In this document: one piece after another, positions 17,739-26,520 of the stretch
Layout: each line of letters opens with the position of its first letter
How positions within the stretch are numbered: position 1 is the first letter of the stretch
Assembly: GCF_035762905.1 (NCBI RefSeq)
Contig: NZ_DASUCC010000097.1
Location: 1 to 64,000 of the forward strand
Length of the DNA: 64,000 nt
Origin: DASYTH01 sp035762905
GTDB taxonomy: Bacteria; Actinomycetota; Actinomycetes; Mycobacteriales; Pseudonocardiaceae
Reading direction: 5' to 3'
Position numbers and translations under genes: made by a program
Notes under the pieces: generated by a model
Told to the model about the DNA's origin: nothing
Database searches by the model: none
The model's input: the letters and a program-made list of their open reading frames with translations, nothing else

Positions 17739-17995
17739 GCGAGCTTGCGATCTTCCTTGTCTGAGCCGAAAACCCGCTGGGCCCACACTTCTGCCTCGGC
17801 GATCTGCTCATCGGTCGGCGGCCCGAGTTCGGCCTCGAGTTCTGCCATATAGGCCTCGAAAGCGGCGATCTTGGCGAGGCGATCCAGCTCAGTGAGGATC
17901 GCGTCGCGGGTGAGCTTGGAGATGTTCAGGCCGGCTTCTTTGGCCTGGCGGAGGATCTCGTCGGGGACCGTGATGTTCACGCGGGCCATGCGCAT
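17735..17995 (-). CDS. vapB: VapB-type ribbon-helix-helix antitoxin
   Basis: The 86-residue protein begins ARVNITVPDEILRQAKEAG, a ribbon-helix-helix DNA-binding strand and helix. An acidic helical tail (AELEAELGPPTDEQ) follows and would cover the toxin. The first ATG (17995) and a second one two codons on (17989) are both possible. Autoregulation is likely because an inverted repeat spans the start. It is the first gene of the module. Confidence 0.85.
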   Translation of the reverse strand: MRMARVNITVPDEILRQAKEAGLNISKLTRDAILTELDRLAKIAAFEAYMAELEAELGPPTDEQIAEAEVWAQRVFGSDKEDRKLA

Positions 17996-18006
17996 AGGAT
18001 ACGCAT
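17988..18006. promoter_or_regulatory. Inverted repeat over the vapB start, probable autoregulatory operator
   Basis: The site is ATGCG-N9-CGCAT. It covers the vapB start codons, and its outer base also touches the convergent FAD-oxidase stop. Ribbon-helix-helix antitoxins normally bind such short inverted repeats at their own start. Confidence 0.5.
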
Positions 18007-19394
18007 CACATGGCGAACATGGAGCCGGGGTTGAACAGGTTCGTCGGATCGAGTGCCTTCTTGATGGCGCGGTGGACGCGCAGGCCGATGGGGCCGATCT
18101 CGCGTTCGAGCCACTCGCGTTTGATCTTGCCGATGCCGTGTTCGCCGGTGACGGTGCCGCCGAGGCCGAGGCCGACCGCGAGGATGTCGTCGAAGGCCTG
18201 GTGGGCGCGGGCGAACTCGGACTCCGAGGTCGGGTCGTAGACGATCGTCGGGTGCATGTTGCCGTCGCCGGCGTGGCCGACCACGGCGATGCGCAGGCCG
18301 ACCTCGGCGCTGATCCGTTCGCACCCCGAGATCAGCTCGGCGATCCGGGTCCTGGGGACGCACACGTCGTCGGTGAGCCAGGCGCCGTAGACCTCGAGGG
18401 CCATCAGCACGGCGCGGCGGGCCTTGAGCAGCATCTGGCCCTCGGCCAGGTCGTAGGTGGTGTGCACGAGCGACGCGCCCTCGTCGCCGCAGACCTGCTC
18501 GATCGCGGTCAGCTCGCGCCGGGCCGCCTCGCCGCCCGAGTCGGACTGGCAGATCAGCAGCGCCGCGCAGCCCTTGCCGGCGCCGAGCTCGGTCTTCAGG
18601 TACTCCTCGACCGCGGCGATCGACGAGGCGTCCATGATCTCCATCAGGGACGGCACGATGCCCTCCCGGACCACCCGGCTGACCGCCGCGCCGGCCGCGC
18701 TCACCGAGTCGAACGCGGCGAACATGGTGCCCGGGGCCTGCGGCAGCGGGCGCAGCGCCAGGGTGGCCTGGGTGATCACGCCCAGGGTGCCCTCGCTGCC
18801 GATGAACAGCTTGGTCAGGTCGTAGCCGGCCACCCCCTTGACCGTGCGCCGCCCGGTGCGCAGCAGTTCGCCGTCGGCCAGCACCACGTCCAGGCCGAGC
18901 ACCGAGTCCGTGGTGACCCCGTACTTCACGCAGCACAGCCCGCCGGCGTTGGTGGACAGGTTGCCGCCGATCGTGCACCAGTCGTAGCTGGACGGGTCCG
19001 GCGGATAGAACAGCCCGTGCTTCTCCACCGCGTCGCGCAGGTCCAGGTTGACCACCCCCGGCTGCACCACGGCCAGCCGGTTGTCCGGGTCGACCTCGAT
19101 GATCTCGTTCATCCGGGTCAGCACCAGGACCACGCAGCCGTCGATGGCGTTGGCCGCGCCGGACAGCCCGCTGCCGGCACCGCGCGGCACGATCGGCACA
19201 CCGGCCGCGGCGCAGGCCCGGACCACCTCCTGCACCGCCCCGACCTCCGCCGGCAGCACCACGGCCAGCGGCGCTCCGTGCGGGGCCAGCGGCATCATGT
19301 CCCGCTGGTACGAGGCCGTGACATCGGGATCGACGAGCACGGCGTCGTCACCGACCGCCGCCCGTAACCTGGCCAGAAGATCATCGGCGCCCAT
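18006..19394 (-). CDS. FAD-linked oxidase, glycolate oxidase GlcD / D-lactate dehydrogenase type
   Basis: The 462-residue flavoprotein probably oxidises a 2-hydroxy acid such as D-lactate or glycolate. The PCMH FAD-binding part shows PRGAGSGLSGAAN near residue 77 and GGNLSTNAGGL near residue 140. The C-terminal part has GHAGDGNMHP and the GEHGIGKIKREWL motif near residue 420, both typical of the family. ATG 19394 is chosen because family similarity begins there; the longer frame is Arg-rich nonsense. It stands alone and is divergent from an esterase. Confidence 0.93.
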   Translation of the reverse strand: MGADDLLARLRAAVGDDAVLVDPDVTASYQRDMMPLAPHGAPLAVVLPAEVGAVQEVVRACAAAGVPIVPRGAGSGLSGAANAIDGCVVLVLTRMNEIIEVDPDNRLAVVQPGVVNLDLRDAVEKHGLFYPPDPSSYDWCTIGGNLSTNAGGLCCVKYGVTTDSVLGLDVVLADGELLRTGRRTVKGVAGYDLTKLFIGSEGTLGVITQATLALRPLPQAPGTMFAAFDSVSAAGAAVSRVVREGIVPSLMEIMDASSIAAVEEYLKTELGAGKGCAALLICQSDSGGEAARRELTAIEQVCGDEGASLVHTTYDLAEGQMLLKARRAVLMALEVYGAWLTDDVCVPRTRIAELISGCERISAEVGLRIAVVGHAGDGNMHPTIVYDPTSESEFARAHQAFDDILAVGLGLGGTVTGEHGIGKIKREWLEREIGPIGLRVHRAIKKALDPTNLFNPGSMFAM

Positions 19395-19518
19395 CAGCAA
19401 ACCGTAACTCTTCTCCAGCGATGTTCGAGTGCCCTCATACACATTTGCGACTGGGCGATATGACCTACAGTCTGCCCACCCCCGTCGAGGGAGGAACGGC
19501 GTCGGAAGGTGGTGCATC

Positions 19519-20454
19519 GTGCCGAGCATGCAGAGCCGGGCCCTGGCCCTCGTGCTGATGAACAGCATGCGCCGCGTCGGCGACCGCACCCGGCTGCACA
19601 ACCCGGTGCACCGGCGCCTGGTCCGCGAGCTGTTCGACCTGGCCGGCCGCCGCCCGCTGGCGCGCGGCACCCGGGTGACGCCGGTCGCCGCGGCCGGAGT
19701 GCGCGGCCGGTGGATCGCCGCCCGCACGGCCGACGAGGACGCCGGGGCGATCCTCTACCTGCACGGCGGCGGGTTCGTGTTCGGCGGCCCGGCCGCCCAC
19801 CGGCACCTGGTCGCCGAGCTGTCCGCGGCCAGCGGGTTGCCGGCGGCGCTGCTGGAGTACCGGCGGGCGCCGGAGCACCCGTTCCCGGCCGCGGCCGACG
19901 ACGCGCTGGCCGGCTACCGGTGGCTGCTGGATGCGGGCTACCCGGCCGAGCGGATCGTGCTTGCCGGCGACTCGGCCGGCGGCCACCTGACGGCCGGCCT
20001 GCTGGCCGACCTGAACCGCAGGCGGCTGCCGATGCCGGCCGCGGCGGTGCTGCTGTCCCCGTTCCTGGACCTGACCGGCGCCGCCCTGGACGCGCGCGAC
20101 GCCGCCCGGCGCGACCCGTTCGTGCCGCCGGAGCGGGCCCGGGAATGTGGGCTCGCCTATGCGGGTGGCCGCGCGTTCACCCATCGGCGGCTGGACGTGC
20201 TCAAAGGTGACAAGCGCCGCTGGCCGCCGGTGCTGATCCAGGTCGGCGACACCGAGTGCCTGCTCGGCGACTCCGAGCGGCTCGCCGAGGCGATCTGGGC
20301 CGCCGGCGGGCACTGCGACCTGCAGGTCTGGCCCGGCCAGGTGCACGTGTTCCCGGCCTTCTTCCCGCTCATCCCGGAGGGCCGGGACGCGCTCCGGCAT
20401 GCCGGCCGGTTCCTGCGTGCCGCGGTCGGGGATCCGGTGGCGGCGACCGCTTGA
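19519..20454 (+). CDS. Alpha/beta hydrolase, HSL family (esterase)
   Basis: The 311-residue protein has the hormone-sensitive-lipase oxyanion motif HGGG at residues 82-85 and the nucleophile motif GDSAGG near residue 154. The C-terminal catalytic region has VGDTECLLGDSERLA (Asp) and a WPGQVHVF His. It is expected to hydrolyse short acyl esters or lactones. The GTG at 19519 has GAAGGTGG 7 bases upstream. A 25-base gap separates it from the following DedA gene, so the two are probably co-transcribed. Confidence 0.92.
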   Translation: MPSMQSRALALVLMNSMRRVGDRTRLHNPVHRRLVRELFDLAGRRPLARGTRVTPVAAAGVRGRWIAARTADEDAGAILYLHGGGFVFGGPAAHRHLVAELSAASGLPAALLEYRRAPEHPFPAAADDALAGYRWLLDAGYPAERIVLAGDSAGGHLTAGLLADLNRRRLPMPAAAVLLSPFLDLTGAALDARDAARRDPFVPPERARECGLAYAGGRAFTHRRLDVLKGDKRRWPPVLIQVGDTECLLGDSERLAEAIWAAGGHCDLQVWPGQVHVFPAFFPLIPEGRDALRHAGRFLRAAVGDPVAATA

Positions 20455-20479
20455 ACCCCGGGACCCGTACGCTACCGGC

Positions 20480-21151
20480 GTGATGGAACTCATGGTGGCC
20501 GAGGCAGGCGGGCTCAGTCCCGCGGTACTCGAGTCCGCCGGACCCTTCATGGTGTGGGCGATCGTGCTCGGGTTCGTGTTCACCGAGTGCGCGTTCATCA
20601 TCGGGCTGTTCCTGCCCGGCGACTCGCTGCTGTTCGCCGCGGGGGTGGTGCTGGCCCAGAACGACCACGAGTTCCACGCCTGGGCGCTGTCCATCGTCGC
20701 CACGATCACCGCGATCGTCGGCAACATGGTCGGGTACTACATCGGACACAAGACCGGCCACGTGGTCGTGACCCGGCGCGGCGGCAAGGTGCTCAACGTC
20801 GCGAACCTGGCCAGGGCCCGGGAGTTCCTGGACCGCCGGGGGTTCTGGGCGATCGTGCTGGCCAGGTGGATCCCGTGGATCCGCACGTTCGCCCCGCTGA
20901 TCGCCGGTGCGGCCCGGATGGACCCGCGCCGGTTCATGATGGCCACCTCGGTCGGCGCGGTCGCCTGGGTGCCGACGCTGGTCCTGGCCGGCTACTACGC
21001 TGCCGACCTGGTCTCCGACCTGCCCTGGCTGCAGGCGGCCGCGCTGTGGGGCAGCATCGCGTTCTTCGTGGTCGGCACCGTCTACGGGATCTACCGGTGG
21101 CGCCAGGAGATGCACCGCCCGGCCGAGACGGTGGGCGCCGCCCGGGAGTGA
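20480..21151 (+). CDS. DedA/VTT family membrane protein (second copy)
   Basis: The 223-residue protein carries the same two signatures as the 16.7-kb copy: ECAFIIGLFLPGDSLLF and ARWIPWIRTFAPLIAG. The rest differs strongly, so the copies are old paralogues. It has four to five membrane helices. Start codons GTG 20480 and ATG 20483 are adjacent; the choice hardly matters. A diverged copy of the dispersed repeat begins exactly at its stop codon. Confidence 0.92.
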   Translation: MMELMVAEAGGLSPAVLESAGPFMVWAIVLGFVFTECAFIIGLFLPGDSLLFAAGVVLAQNDHEFHAWALSIVATITAIVGNMVGYYIGHKTGHVVVTRRGGKVLNVANLARAREFLDRRGFWAIVLARWIPWIRTFAPLIAGAARMDPRRFMMATSVGAVAWVPTLVLAGYYAADLVSDLPWLQAAALWGSIAFFVVGTVYGIYRWRQEMHRPAETVGAARE

Positions 21152-21219
21152 CTGGTCCGCCGCTCCGGAATTCACTTCTGTCGTTACGTTCCAGCGGACA
21201 TGCGGATCGCCGGTTGACC
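21151..21219 (+). repeat. Dispersed structured repeat, copy C (diverged)
   Basis: From the last base of the DedA stop codon, about 47 bases align without gaps to the repeat copy at 29109 at roughly 37 positions. The shared words are TCCGCC, CTCCGG and CTGTCGTT. After CCAGC the match weakens. It is oriented like copy A relative to the upstream gene: both sit at a gene 3' end. It lies between convergent DedA and VOC genes. Confidence 0.5.
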
Positions 21220-21639
21220 TTATTTTTCGGCGGCCTTGTCCACCCACAGCACCAGCTGGATGCCGTCCGGGTCGCGCAGCGCGATCACCGCGGTGCCCGG
21301 CGCGGTGGACTCCTCCGCGATCGGCGAGAACGTCACGCCGTGCTCGGCCAGCCGGTCGGTCCACGCGCGCAGCGACTCCACGGTGGGCACCGTGAACGTC
21401 AGGTGATCCAGGCCGGGCCGGCGCTCGTCGAACAGCGCCCCGCCGGTCACCGGGTGTTGCACCAGGGTGAGCGTGATCCCTAAGCCCGGGCCGCGCAGGA
21501 ACACCTTGCGCACCCCCGACTCGTCCTGATCCTCCCGGCCGATCGTGCTGAACCCGAGCACCCGCTCGTACCAGGGCACGCTGCGGTCCACGTCGGTCAC
21601 GGTCAGCGCGACGTGGTGCACGCCAGTCAACTCGGGCAT
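21220..21639 (-). CDS. VOC-family (glyoxalase-like) protein
   Basis: The 139-residue protein has two beta-alpha-beta-beta-beta halves, starting GVHHVALTVTDVDRSVPWYERVLGF and ending in a GTAVIALRDPDGIQLVLW metal-site stretch. A His in the first strand and a Glu-like position later could bind a metal. The reaction is unknown. The ATG at 21639 is chosen because AAAGGA precedes it; the longer start adds seven poor residues. The gene is monocistronic. Confidence 0.88.
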   Translation of the reverse strand: MPELTGVHHVALTVTDVDRSVPWYERVLGFSTIGREDQDESGVRKVFLRGPGLGITLTLVQHPVTGGALFDERRPGLDHLTFTVPTVESLRAWTDRLAEHGVTFSPIAEESTAPGTAVIALRDPDGIQLVLWVDKAAEK

Positions 21640-21715
21640 GGCGTGTCCTTTCGGGACCATTCGGGGGAGGAGACTCCGCCATCCTGCCCCAGCCGGACCT
21701 CCGGCACCGACTCCG

Positions 21716-22336
21716 TTACGGGATCTTTGACAGGACGAGATCGGAACTGTGCGCGGTCGCGTTCACACGGTCGGCGTTGGCCTGGTCCGAGCCGAGCGCC
21801 CGGTCCCGGGCCGCCGGCACCGAGCGCCCGTAGGCCAGGTGCCGCTCGATCAGCCGGCGCACCCGGTCCGCCTCCGGCGGGGCGAGGAACCACACCTCGT
21901 CCAGCAGCGGGCGGACCTCGCGCCACGGCGGGTCGGGCAGCAGCAGGTAGTTGCCCTCGGTGACCACGAGCGGGACCTCCGGCGACACCGGCACCGCGCC
22001 GGCGACCGGCTCCTCGATCTCCCGGCGGAACTCCGGCGCGTACACCACCTCGGCGCGCCGGGCCCGCAGCCGGCCGAGCAGGTGCACGTAGCCGGCCGCG
22101 TCGAAGGTGTCCGGCGCGCCCTTGCGCTCGGCCCGGCCGAGCCGGTCCAGCTCCGCCTGGGCCAGGTGGAAGCCGTCCATCCCGACGTAGGCCGCCCGGG
22201 AGCCGAGCGCGTCGACCAGCCGCGTGGCCAGCGTGGTCTTGCCGGCGCCGGGCGGACCGGTGATCCCGAGCAGCCGGCGCTGTCCCGGTCCGGCCAGCGC
22301 CGCGGCGCGGTCCACCAGCTCGGCGAAGGAGGTCAC
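21716..22336 (-). CDS. P-loop nucleoside/sugar kinase-like protein (uridine-kinase fold)
   Basis: The 206-residue protein has a Walker A motif GITGPPGAGKTT at about residues 24-35, a YVGMDGFHLA segment and a VVTEGNYLLL strand with an acidic residue, as in uridine or pantothenate kinase relatives. A small sugar or nucleoside is the likely acceptor. The GTG start overlaps the SDR stop as GTGA. It is last in a three-gene coupled operon with a GH76-like protein and an SDR, so a carbohydrate role is plausible but unproven. Confidence 0.82.
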   Translation of the reverse strand: MTSFAELVDRAAALAGPGQRRLLGITGPPGAGKTTLATRLVDALGSRAAYVGMDGFHLAQAELDRLGRAERKGAPDTFDAAGYVHLLGRLRARRAEVVYAPEFRREIEEPVAGAVPVSPEVPLVVTEGNYLLLPDPPWREVRPLLDEVWFLAPPEADRVRRLIERHLAYGRSVPAARDRALGSDQANADRVNATAHSSDLVLSKIP

Positions 22337-23082
22337 CGGCCCCCCGAGATGGTCAGCACCGAGCCGGTCACGTAGGACGCGGCCGGCCCGAGCAGCCAGA
22401 CGATCCCCTCGGCGATCTCCTCGGGGCGCCCGGCCCGGCCCATCGGGGTCAGCGGGGCCAGCCGCCGCAACCGGTCCGGCAGCCCGGCGCTGACGTGCAG
22501 GTCGGTGTCCACCAGGCCGGGCGACACCGCGTTGACCCGGATCCCCTCGCCACCGACCTCCTGCGCCAGCCCGACGGTCATGGCCTCGACCGCCGCCTTG
22601 CTGGCCGCGTAGTGCACCCACTCGCCGGGCCCGCCGCGCCGCGCCGCGACCGAGGACACGTGCACGATCGACCCGCCGCGCCCGCCGTACCGGGTGGACA
22701 TCCGGCGCACCGCGGCCCGCGCGCACAGGAACACACCGGTCACGTTGACGTCGAGCACCCGCCGGACCACCTCGACCCGCTGCTCGTCCAGCCGGCCGGG
22801 GGTGTTGCCGGTGATCCCGGCGTTGCTCACCACGCCGGCCAGCGGCCCGCGTTCGCCGGCCAGCTCGAACAGCCGCTCGACCGCGGCCTCGTCGGACACG
22901 TCCGCGCCGGCCGCCACGGCCCGGCCGCCGGACTCGGCGATCCCGGCCACGACCCGCTCGGCCGCCGCCCGGTCCGCGGTGTAGTTCACCACCACGTCGT
23001 ACCCGTCGGCCGCGGCCAGCCGGCACACCGCGGCGCCGATCCCGCGACTGCCCCCGGTCACCACCACGACGCCGGTACCCAT
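22333..23082 (-). CDS. Short-chain dehydrogenase/reductase (FabG-like)
   Basis: The 249-residue classical SDR has TGGSRGIGAAV at residues 9-19, SNAGITG near residue 86 and the active-site YAASKAAVE near residue 158. The family tail VTGSVLTISGGR ends the protein, so it is full length. Its ATG shares a base with the upstream stop (TGATG), and its stop overlaps the kinase start. The natural substrate may be a sugar or polyol given the neighbours, but this is inference. Confidence 0.9.
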   Translation of the reverse strand: MGTGVVVVTGGSRGIGAAVCRLAAADGYDVVVNYTADRAAAERVVAGIAESGGRAVAAGADVSDEAAVERLFELAGERGPLAGVVSNAGITGNTPGRLDEQRVEVVRRVLDVNVTGVFLCARAAVRRMSTRYGGRGGSIVHVSSVAARRGGPGEWVHYAASKAAVEAMTVGLAQEVGGEGIRVNAVSPGLVDTDLHVSAGLPDRLRRLAPLTPMGRAGRPEEIAEGIVWLLGPAASYVTGSVLTISGGR

Positions 23083-24224
23083 CAGAGGGTGCGCTCCAGC
23101 AGCGCGGCCGCCTCGACCAGCATCCAGCCGCCCAGCTGGACCGACAGGTCCCGCTCCAGCCGGGGATCGCGGGGCGAGCGCGGGCTGACCGCCGGCTGCG
23201 ACCACTCCGGGCCGAACAGCGGGCCGCCGCGGGCCAGCGCCCGGTTGCGCCACGCCGCCTCGGCCGAGCCGAACACCAGACCGGCGGCCACCGCGCCGCC
23301 GGTCGAGCCGAGCAGCGGCAGCCGCAGCGCCGCCAGCGCCAGGTAGCGGGCCAGGATGCCGGCGAACAGCCCGCCGTCGCCGGCGCCCTGCCCGGGCAGC
23401 ACGCCGCCCTCGGCGACCCGTTCGGCGACCGCGCCGACCGTCCGCTCGGCCCTGCCCACCCACACCCCGGAACGGTCCCCGGCGGCCAGTTCCAGGCAGG
23501 CGCCGAGGAACACGCCCTGGCAGTAGGTGTAGACGGTCCGCTCGATGTCCCGGATCGTGCCGTCCGGGTTGACGTGCATGCCGTCCCAGACCAGCCCGGT
23601 CGCCTGGTCCAGCAGGTACCGCTCGATCCACTCGGTCATCGACCGGGCCCGCTGCAGGTCGGTGCGTTCGCCGCCGGCCCGGCTCCACCTGGCGAGCAGG
23701 ATCGCGCCGGGGCCGTTGGCCGGCACGTTCTTGAAGTCGTCCTTGCGCCGCCACCAGATCCCGCCGCCGCCGTGGTCGGTCCAGCCCTCCCGCAGCCGGG
23801 CGGCGACCGGTCGCAGCGCCGCGTCCACCGGCACGCCGGTGGCCTCCGACGCCCGCAGCAGCGCCAGTCCCAGCCAGGCGATGTCGTCGTAGTAGTCGTT
23901 GATCCAGCTGCCGAAGTTGCGCATCCGCAGGCCGCGCACCAGCCGGCCGATCCGGGCGGCGCGGGCCGGCTGCGGGTCGCGCAGCTGGGCGTCGGTCAGG
24001 CAGTCCAGCAGGTGCGCCTGCCACCAGTAGTTCCAGCGGGTGTGCAGCCGCCCGGCCATGGACACCGGCCAGCCGCGCACCCCGAGCTGGGTGCCGGGGA
24101 TCGCCCACACCCGGCGCAGGTGCCGGGTCACCACCGCCTGCTCGGCCACCGCGGCCCGCTCGGCCCACGGCTGCGCAGCGTCGTGCGCTCCGGCACTCTC
24201 CGCGCGCTCTGCCCCGTGTCTCAT
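23082..24224 (-). CDS. Glycoside hydrolase family 76-like protein, cytoplasmic
   Basis: The 380-residue protein resembles alpha-1,6-mannanases of family GH76: an (alpha/alpha)6 helical repeat with the paired catalytic Asp motif in INDYYDDIAWLGLAL near residues 108-122, and several Trp-rich helices (RWNYWWQAH, GGGGIWWRRKDD). There is no signal peptide, unlike most GH76 enzymes, so it would act on an intracellular glycan or oligosaccharide. It heads the operon with the SDR and kinase. Family is likely; activity is not established. Confidence 0.82.
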   Translation of the reverse strand: MRHGAERAESAGAHDAAQPWAERAAVAEQAVVTRHLRRVWAIPGTQLGVRGWPVSMAGRLHTRWNYWWQAHLLDCLTDAQLRDPQPARAARIGRLVRGLRMRNFGSWINDYYDDIAWLGLALLRASEATGVPVDAALRPVAARLREGWTDHGGGGIWWRRKDDFKNVPANGPGAILLARWSRAGGERTDLQRARSMTEWIERYLLDQATGLVWDGMHVNPDGTIRDIERTVYTYCQGVFLGACLELAAGDRSGVWVGRAERTVGAVAERVAEGGVLPGQGAGDGGLFAGILARYLALAALRLPLLGSTGGAVAAGLVFGSAEAAWRNRALARGGPLFGPEWSQPAVSPRSPRDPRLERDLSVQLGGWMLVEAAALLERTL

Positions 24225-24304
24225 CGCACCATGGTGACCGCTGGATCGGTTCGGAAGCTGAATGCCGGTGGGGCGTGTCGGGGCGCTGTGTCATGGTGAT
24301 TCCC

Positions 24305-26476
24305 ATGACGACCACGGCGCATGTCACCTGTCCCCTGTGCGAGGCCACCTGCGGTCTCTCGGTGACCATCGACGGCGGGCAGGTCACGGCGGTGCGCGGC
24401 GACGCCGAGGACACGTTCTCGCACGGGTTCATCTGCCCGAAGGGCGCCTCGCTCGGGGCGCTGCACCACGACCCGGACCGGCTGCGCGCGCCGATGGTCA
24501 AACGGGACGGCGAGTGGGTCGAGGTCGGCTGGGACGAGGCGTTCGCCGAGATCGACGCCCGGCTGATGCCGATCATCGAGCGGCACGGGCGGGACGCCGT
24601 CGCGGTCTACGCCGGGAACCCGTCGGTGCACAACCTGTCCACCGCGCTGTACGGGCCGGTGTTCTACAAGGCGCTCGGCACCAGGAACTTCTACACCGCC
24701 GGCACGGTCGACCAGGTGCCGAAGCACTTCTCCGCCGGGTACATGTTCGGCCACCCGCTGACCATCCCGGTCGCCGACATCGACCGCACCGACCACCTGC
24801 TGATGCTCGGCGCGAACCCGTTGGTGTCCAACGGAAGCCTGATGACCATGCCGGACGCGCGGGGCCGGCTCAAGGCGCTGCGCAGGCGGGGCGGCAAGCT
24901 GGTCGTGGTCGACCCGAAGCGCACCCGCACGGCGGAGATCGCCGACGAGCACCACGCCATCCGGCCCGGGACCGACGCGCTGCTGCTGTTCGCGATGGTG
25001 TCGGTGCTGTTCGAGGAGAACCTGGTCGCGCTCGGCCGGGTGGAGTCCCATGTGGACGGTGTCGATCGGGTGCGCGAGCTGGCCGGGCCGTTCACCCCGG
25101 ACGCGGTCGCGCCGGTCACCGGGATCGCGGCCGGGGAGATCCGGCGGATGGCCCGGGAGCTGGCGGCGGCGCCGCGGGCCGCGGTGTACGGCCGGATCGG
25201 CACCACCACCCAGGCGTTCGGCACGCTGGCCAGCTGGCTGGTCGACGTGCTCAACGTGTTGACCGGCAACCTGGACACCGAGGGCGGGGCGATGTTCCCG
25301 CTGGCCGCGGCCGGCCAGGCCAACGCCCGGCCGGGCCGCGCCCGGCGCGGGTTCACCACCGGCCGGTTCCGCAGCCGGGTCCGCGACCTGCCCGAGGTGA
25401 TCGGCGAGATCCCGGTGGCCACGCTGGCCGACGAGATCCTCACCCCGGGCGAGGGTCAGGTGCGCGCGCTGATCACCGTCGCCGGCAACCCCTGCGTGTC
25501 CACCCCGAACGCCGGCCGCTTGTCGGATGCGTTGCGCCAGCTGGACTTCATGGTGTCGCTGGACGTGTACCTGAACGAGACCTCCAGGCTCGCCGACGTG
25601 ATCCTGCCCGGCCCCACCGCGCTCGAGCGGCCGCACTACGACCTCGGCCTGTACCAGTTCTCGGTCCGCAACGTGGCCAACTGGACCCCGGCCGTGCTGC
25701 CAACCGACCTGCCCCAGGAGTGGCAGACCCTCTTACGCCTCACCGGAATCGTCACCGGCCAGGGCCCCGGCGCCGACCTCGCCGCGCTGGACGCCTTCGT
25801 GGCCGCCGAGACCGCCCGCCGCTCCGGTGTGGACGTATCGCTGGCCGGCGACCGCACCGGCCCAGAGCGCCTGCTCGACCTGCTGCTCCACGCCGGCCCC
25901 TACGACCTCACCCTCGCCGACCTCGAAGCCGCCCCACACGGCATCGATCTCGGCCCGCTCCAGCCCCGGATGCCGGACATCATCGGCACCCCGTCCGGCA
26001 AGGTCGAGCTGGCCCCCGACCCGATCACCGCCGACATCCCCCGGTTGCGCGCCGAGCTCGACCGGCACGTCAACGGCCAACTCCTGCTGATCGGCCGCCG
26101 CCAGCTCAGCTCCAACAACTCCTGGATGCACAACGTCGAAACCCTGGTGCGTGGCCAGAACCGCTGCACCGCTCAGCTGCACCCCGACGACGCCAGCCGC
26201 CTCGGCCTGCGCGACGGCGCCCTCGCCGTGATCCGCTCGCGCGCCGGCAAGGTCGAACTCCCGGTGGAGATCACCGACACGCTGCGCCCCGGGGTGGTCA
26301 GCATCCCGCACGGCTGGGGCCACGACGTCGACGGCGTCCGCACCGCCGTCGCCACCGCCCACCCCGGCGCCAACTCCAACCTGCTCGCCGACGACACCCT
26401 GCTCGACGCCCTCTCCGGCACCGCCGTCCTCAACGGCATCCCGATCGACATCGAACCCGCCCGCACCCGAACCTGA
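24305..26476 (+). CDS. Molybdopterin-dependent oxidoreductase (formate dehydrogenase / nitrate reductase superfamily)
   Basis: The 723-residue protein has an N-terminal 4Fe-4S motif (Cys9, Cys12, Cys16, Cys44), then Mo-bis-MGD domains with LMLGANPLVSNGS and an LTGNLDTEGGAMF segment. The C-terminal cap has RRQLSSNNSWMHN and GVVSIPHGWGHD. No Sec codon or clear Cys is seen where formate dehydrogenases carry the Mo ligand (near QVPKHFSAG), so a Ser- or Asp-type ligand may be used. It is likely cytosolic, as there is no Tat motif. No electron-transfer subunit is adjacent. Upstream GTG 24275 is an alternative start. Confidence 0.9.
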   Translation: MTTTAHVTCPLCEATCGLSVTIDGGQVTAVRGDAEDTFSHGFICPKGASLGALHHDPDRLRAPMVKRDGEWVEVGWDEAFAEIDARLMPIIERHGRDAVAVYAGNPSVHNLSTALYGPVFYKALGTRNFYTAGTVDQVPKHFSAGYMFGHPLTIPVADIDRTDHLLMLGANPLVSNGSLMTMPDARGRLKALRRRGGKLVVVDPKRTRTAEIADEHHAIRPGTDALLLFAMVSVLFEENLVALGRVESHVDGVDRVRELAGPFTPDAVAPVTGIAAGEIRRMARELAAAPRAAVYGRIGTTTQAFGTLASWLVDVLNVLTGNLDTEGGAMFPLAAAGQANARPGRARRGFTTGRFRSRVRDLPEVIGEIPVATLADEILTPGEGQVRALITVAGNPCVSTPNAGRLSDALRQLDFMVSLDVYLNETSRLADVILPGPTALERPHYDLGLYQFSVRNVANWTPAVLPTDLPQEWQTLLRLTGIVTGQGPGADLAALDAFVAAETARRSGVDVSLAGDRTGPERLLDLLLHAGPYDLTLADLEAAPHGIDLGPLQPRMPDIIGTPSGKVELAPDPITADIPRLRAELDRHVNGQLLLIGRRQLSSNNSWMHNVETLVRGQNRCTAQLHPDDASRLGLRDGALAVIRSRAGKVELPVEITDTLRPGVVSIPHGWGHDVDGVRTAVATAHPGANSNLLADDTLLDALSGTAVLNGIPIDIEPARTRT

Positions 26477-26520
26477 GCCCCGCACCCCAAACCACTCCAC
26501 CCCCACACCTCACCGACCCC

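Noticed and set aside
24305..26476. Selenocysteine formate dehydrogenase
   Set aside because: There is no in-frame TGA, no selenocysteine insertion structure and no clear Cys/Sec at the ligand position.
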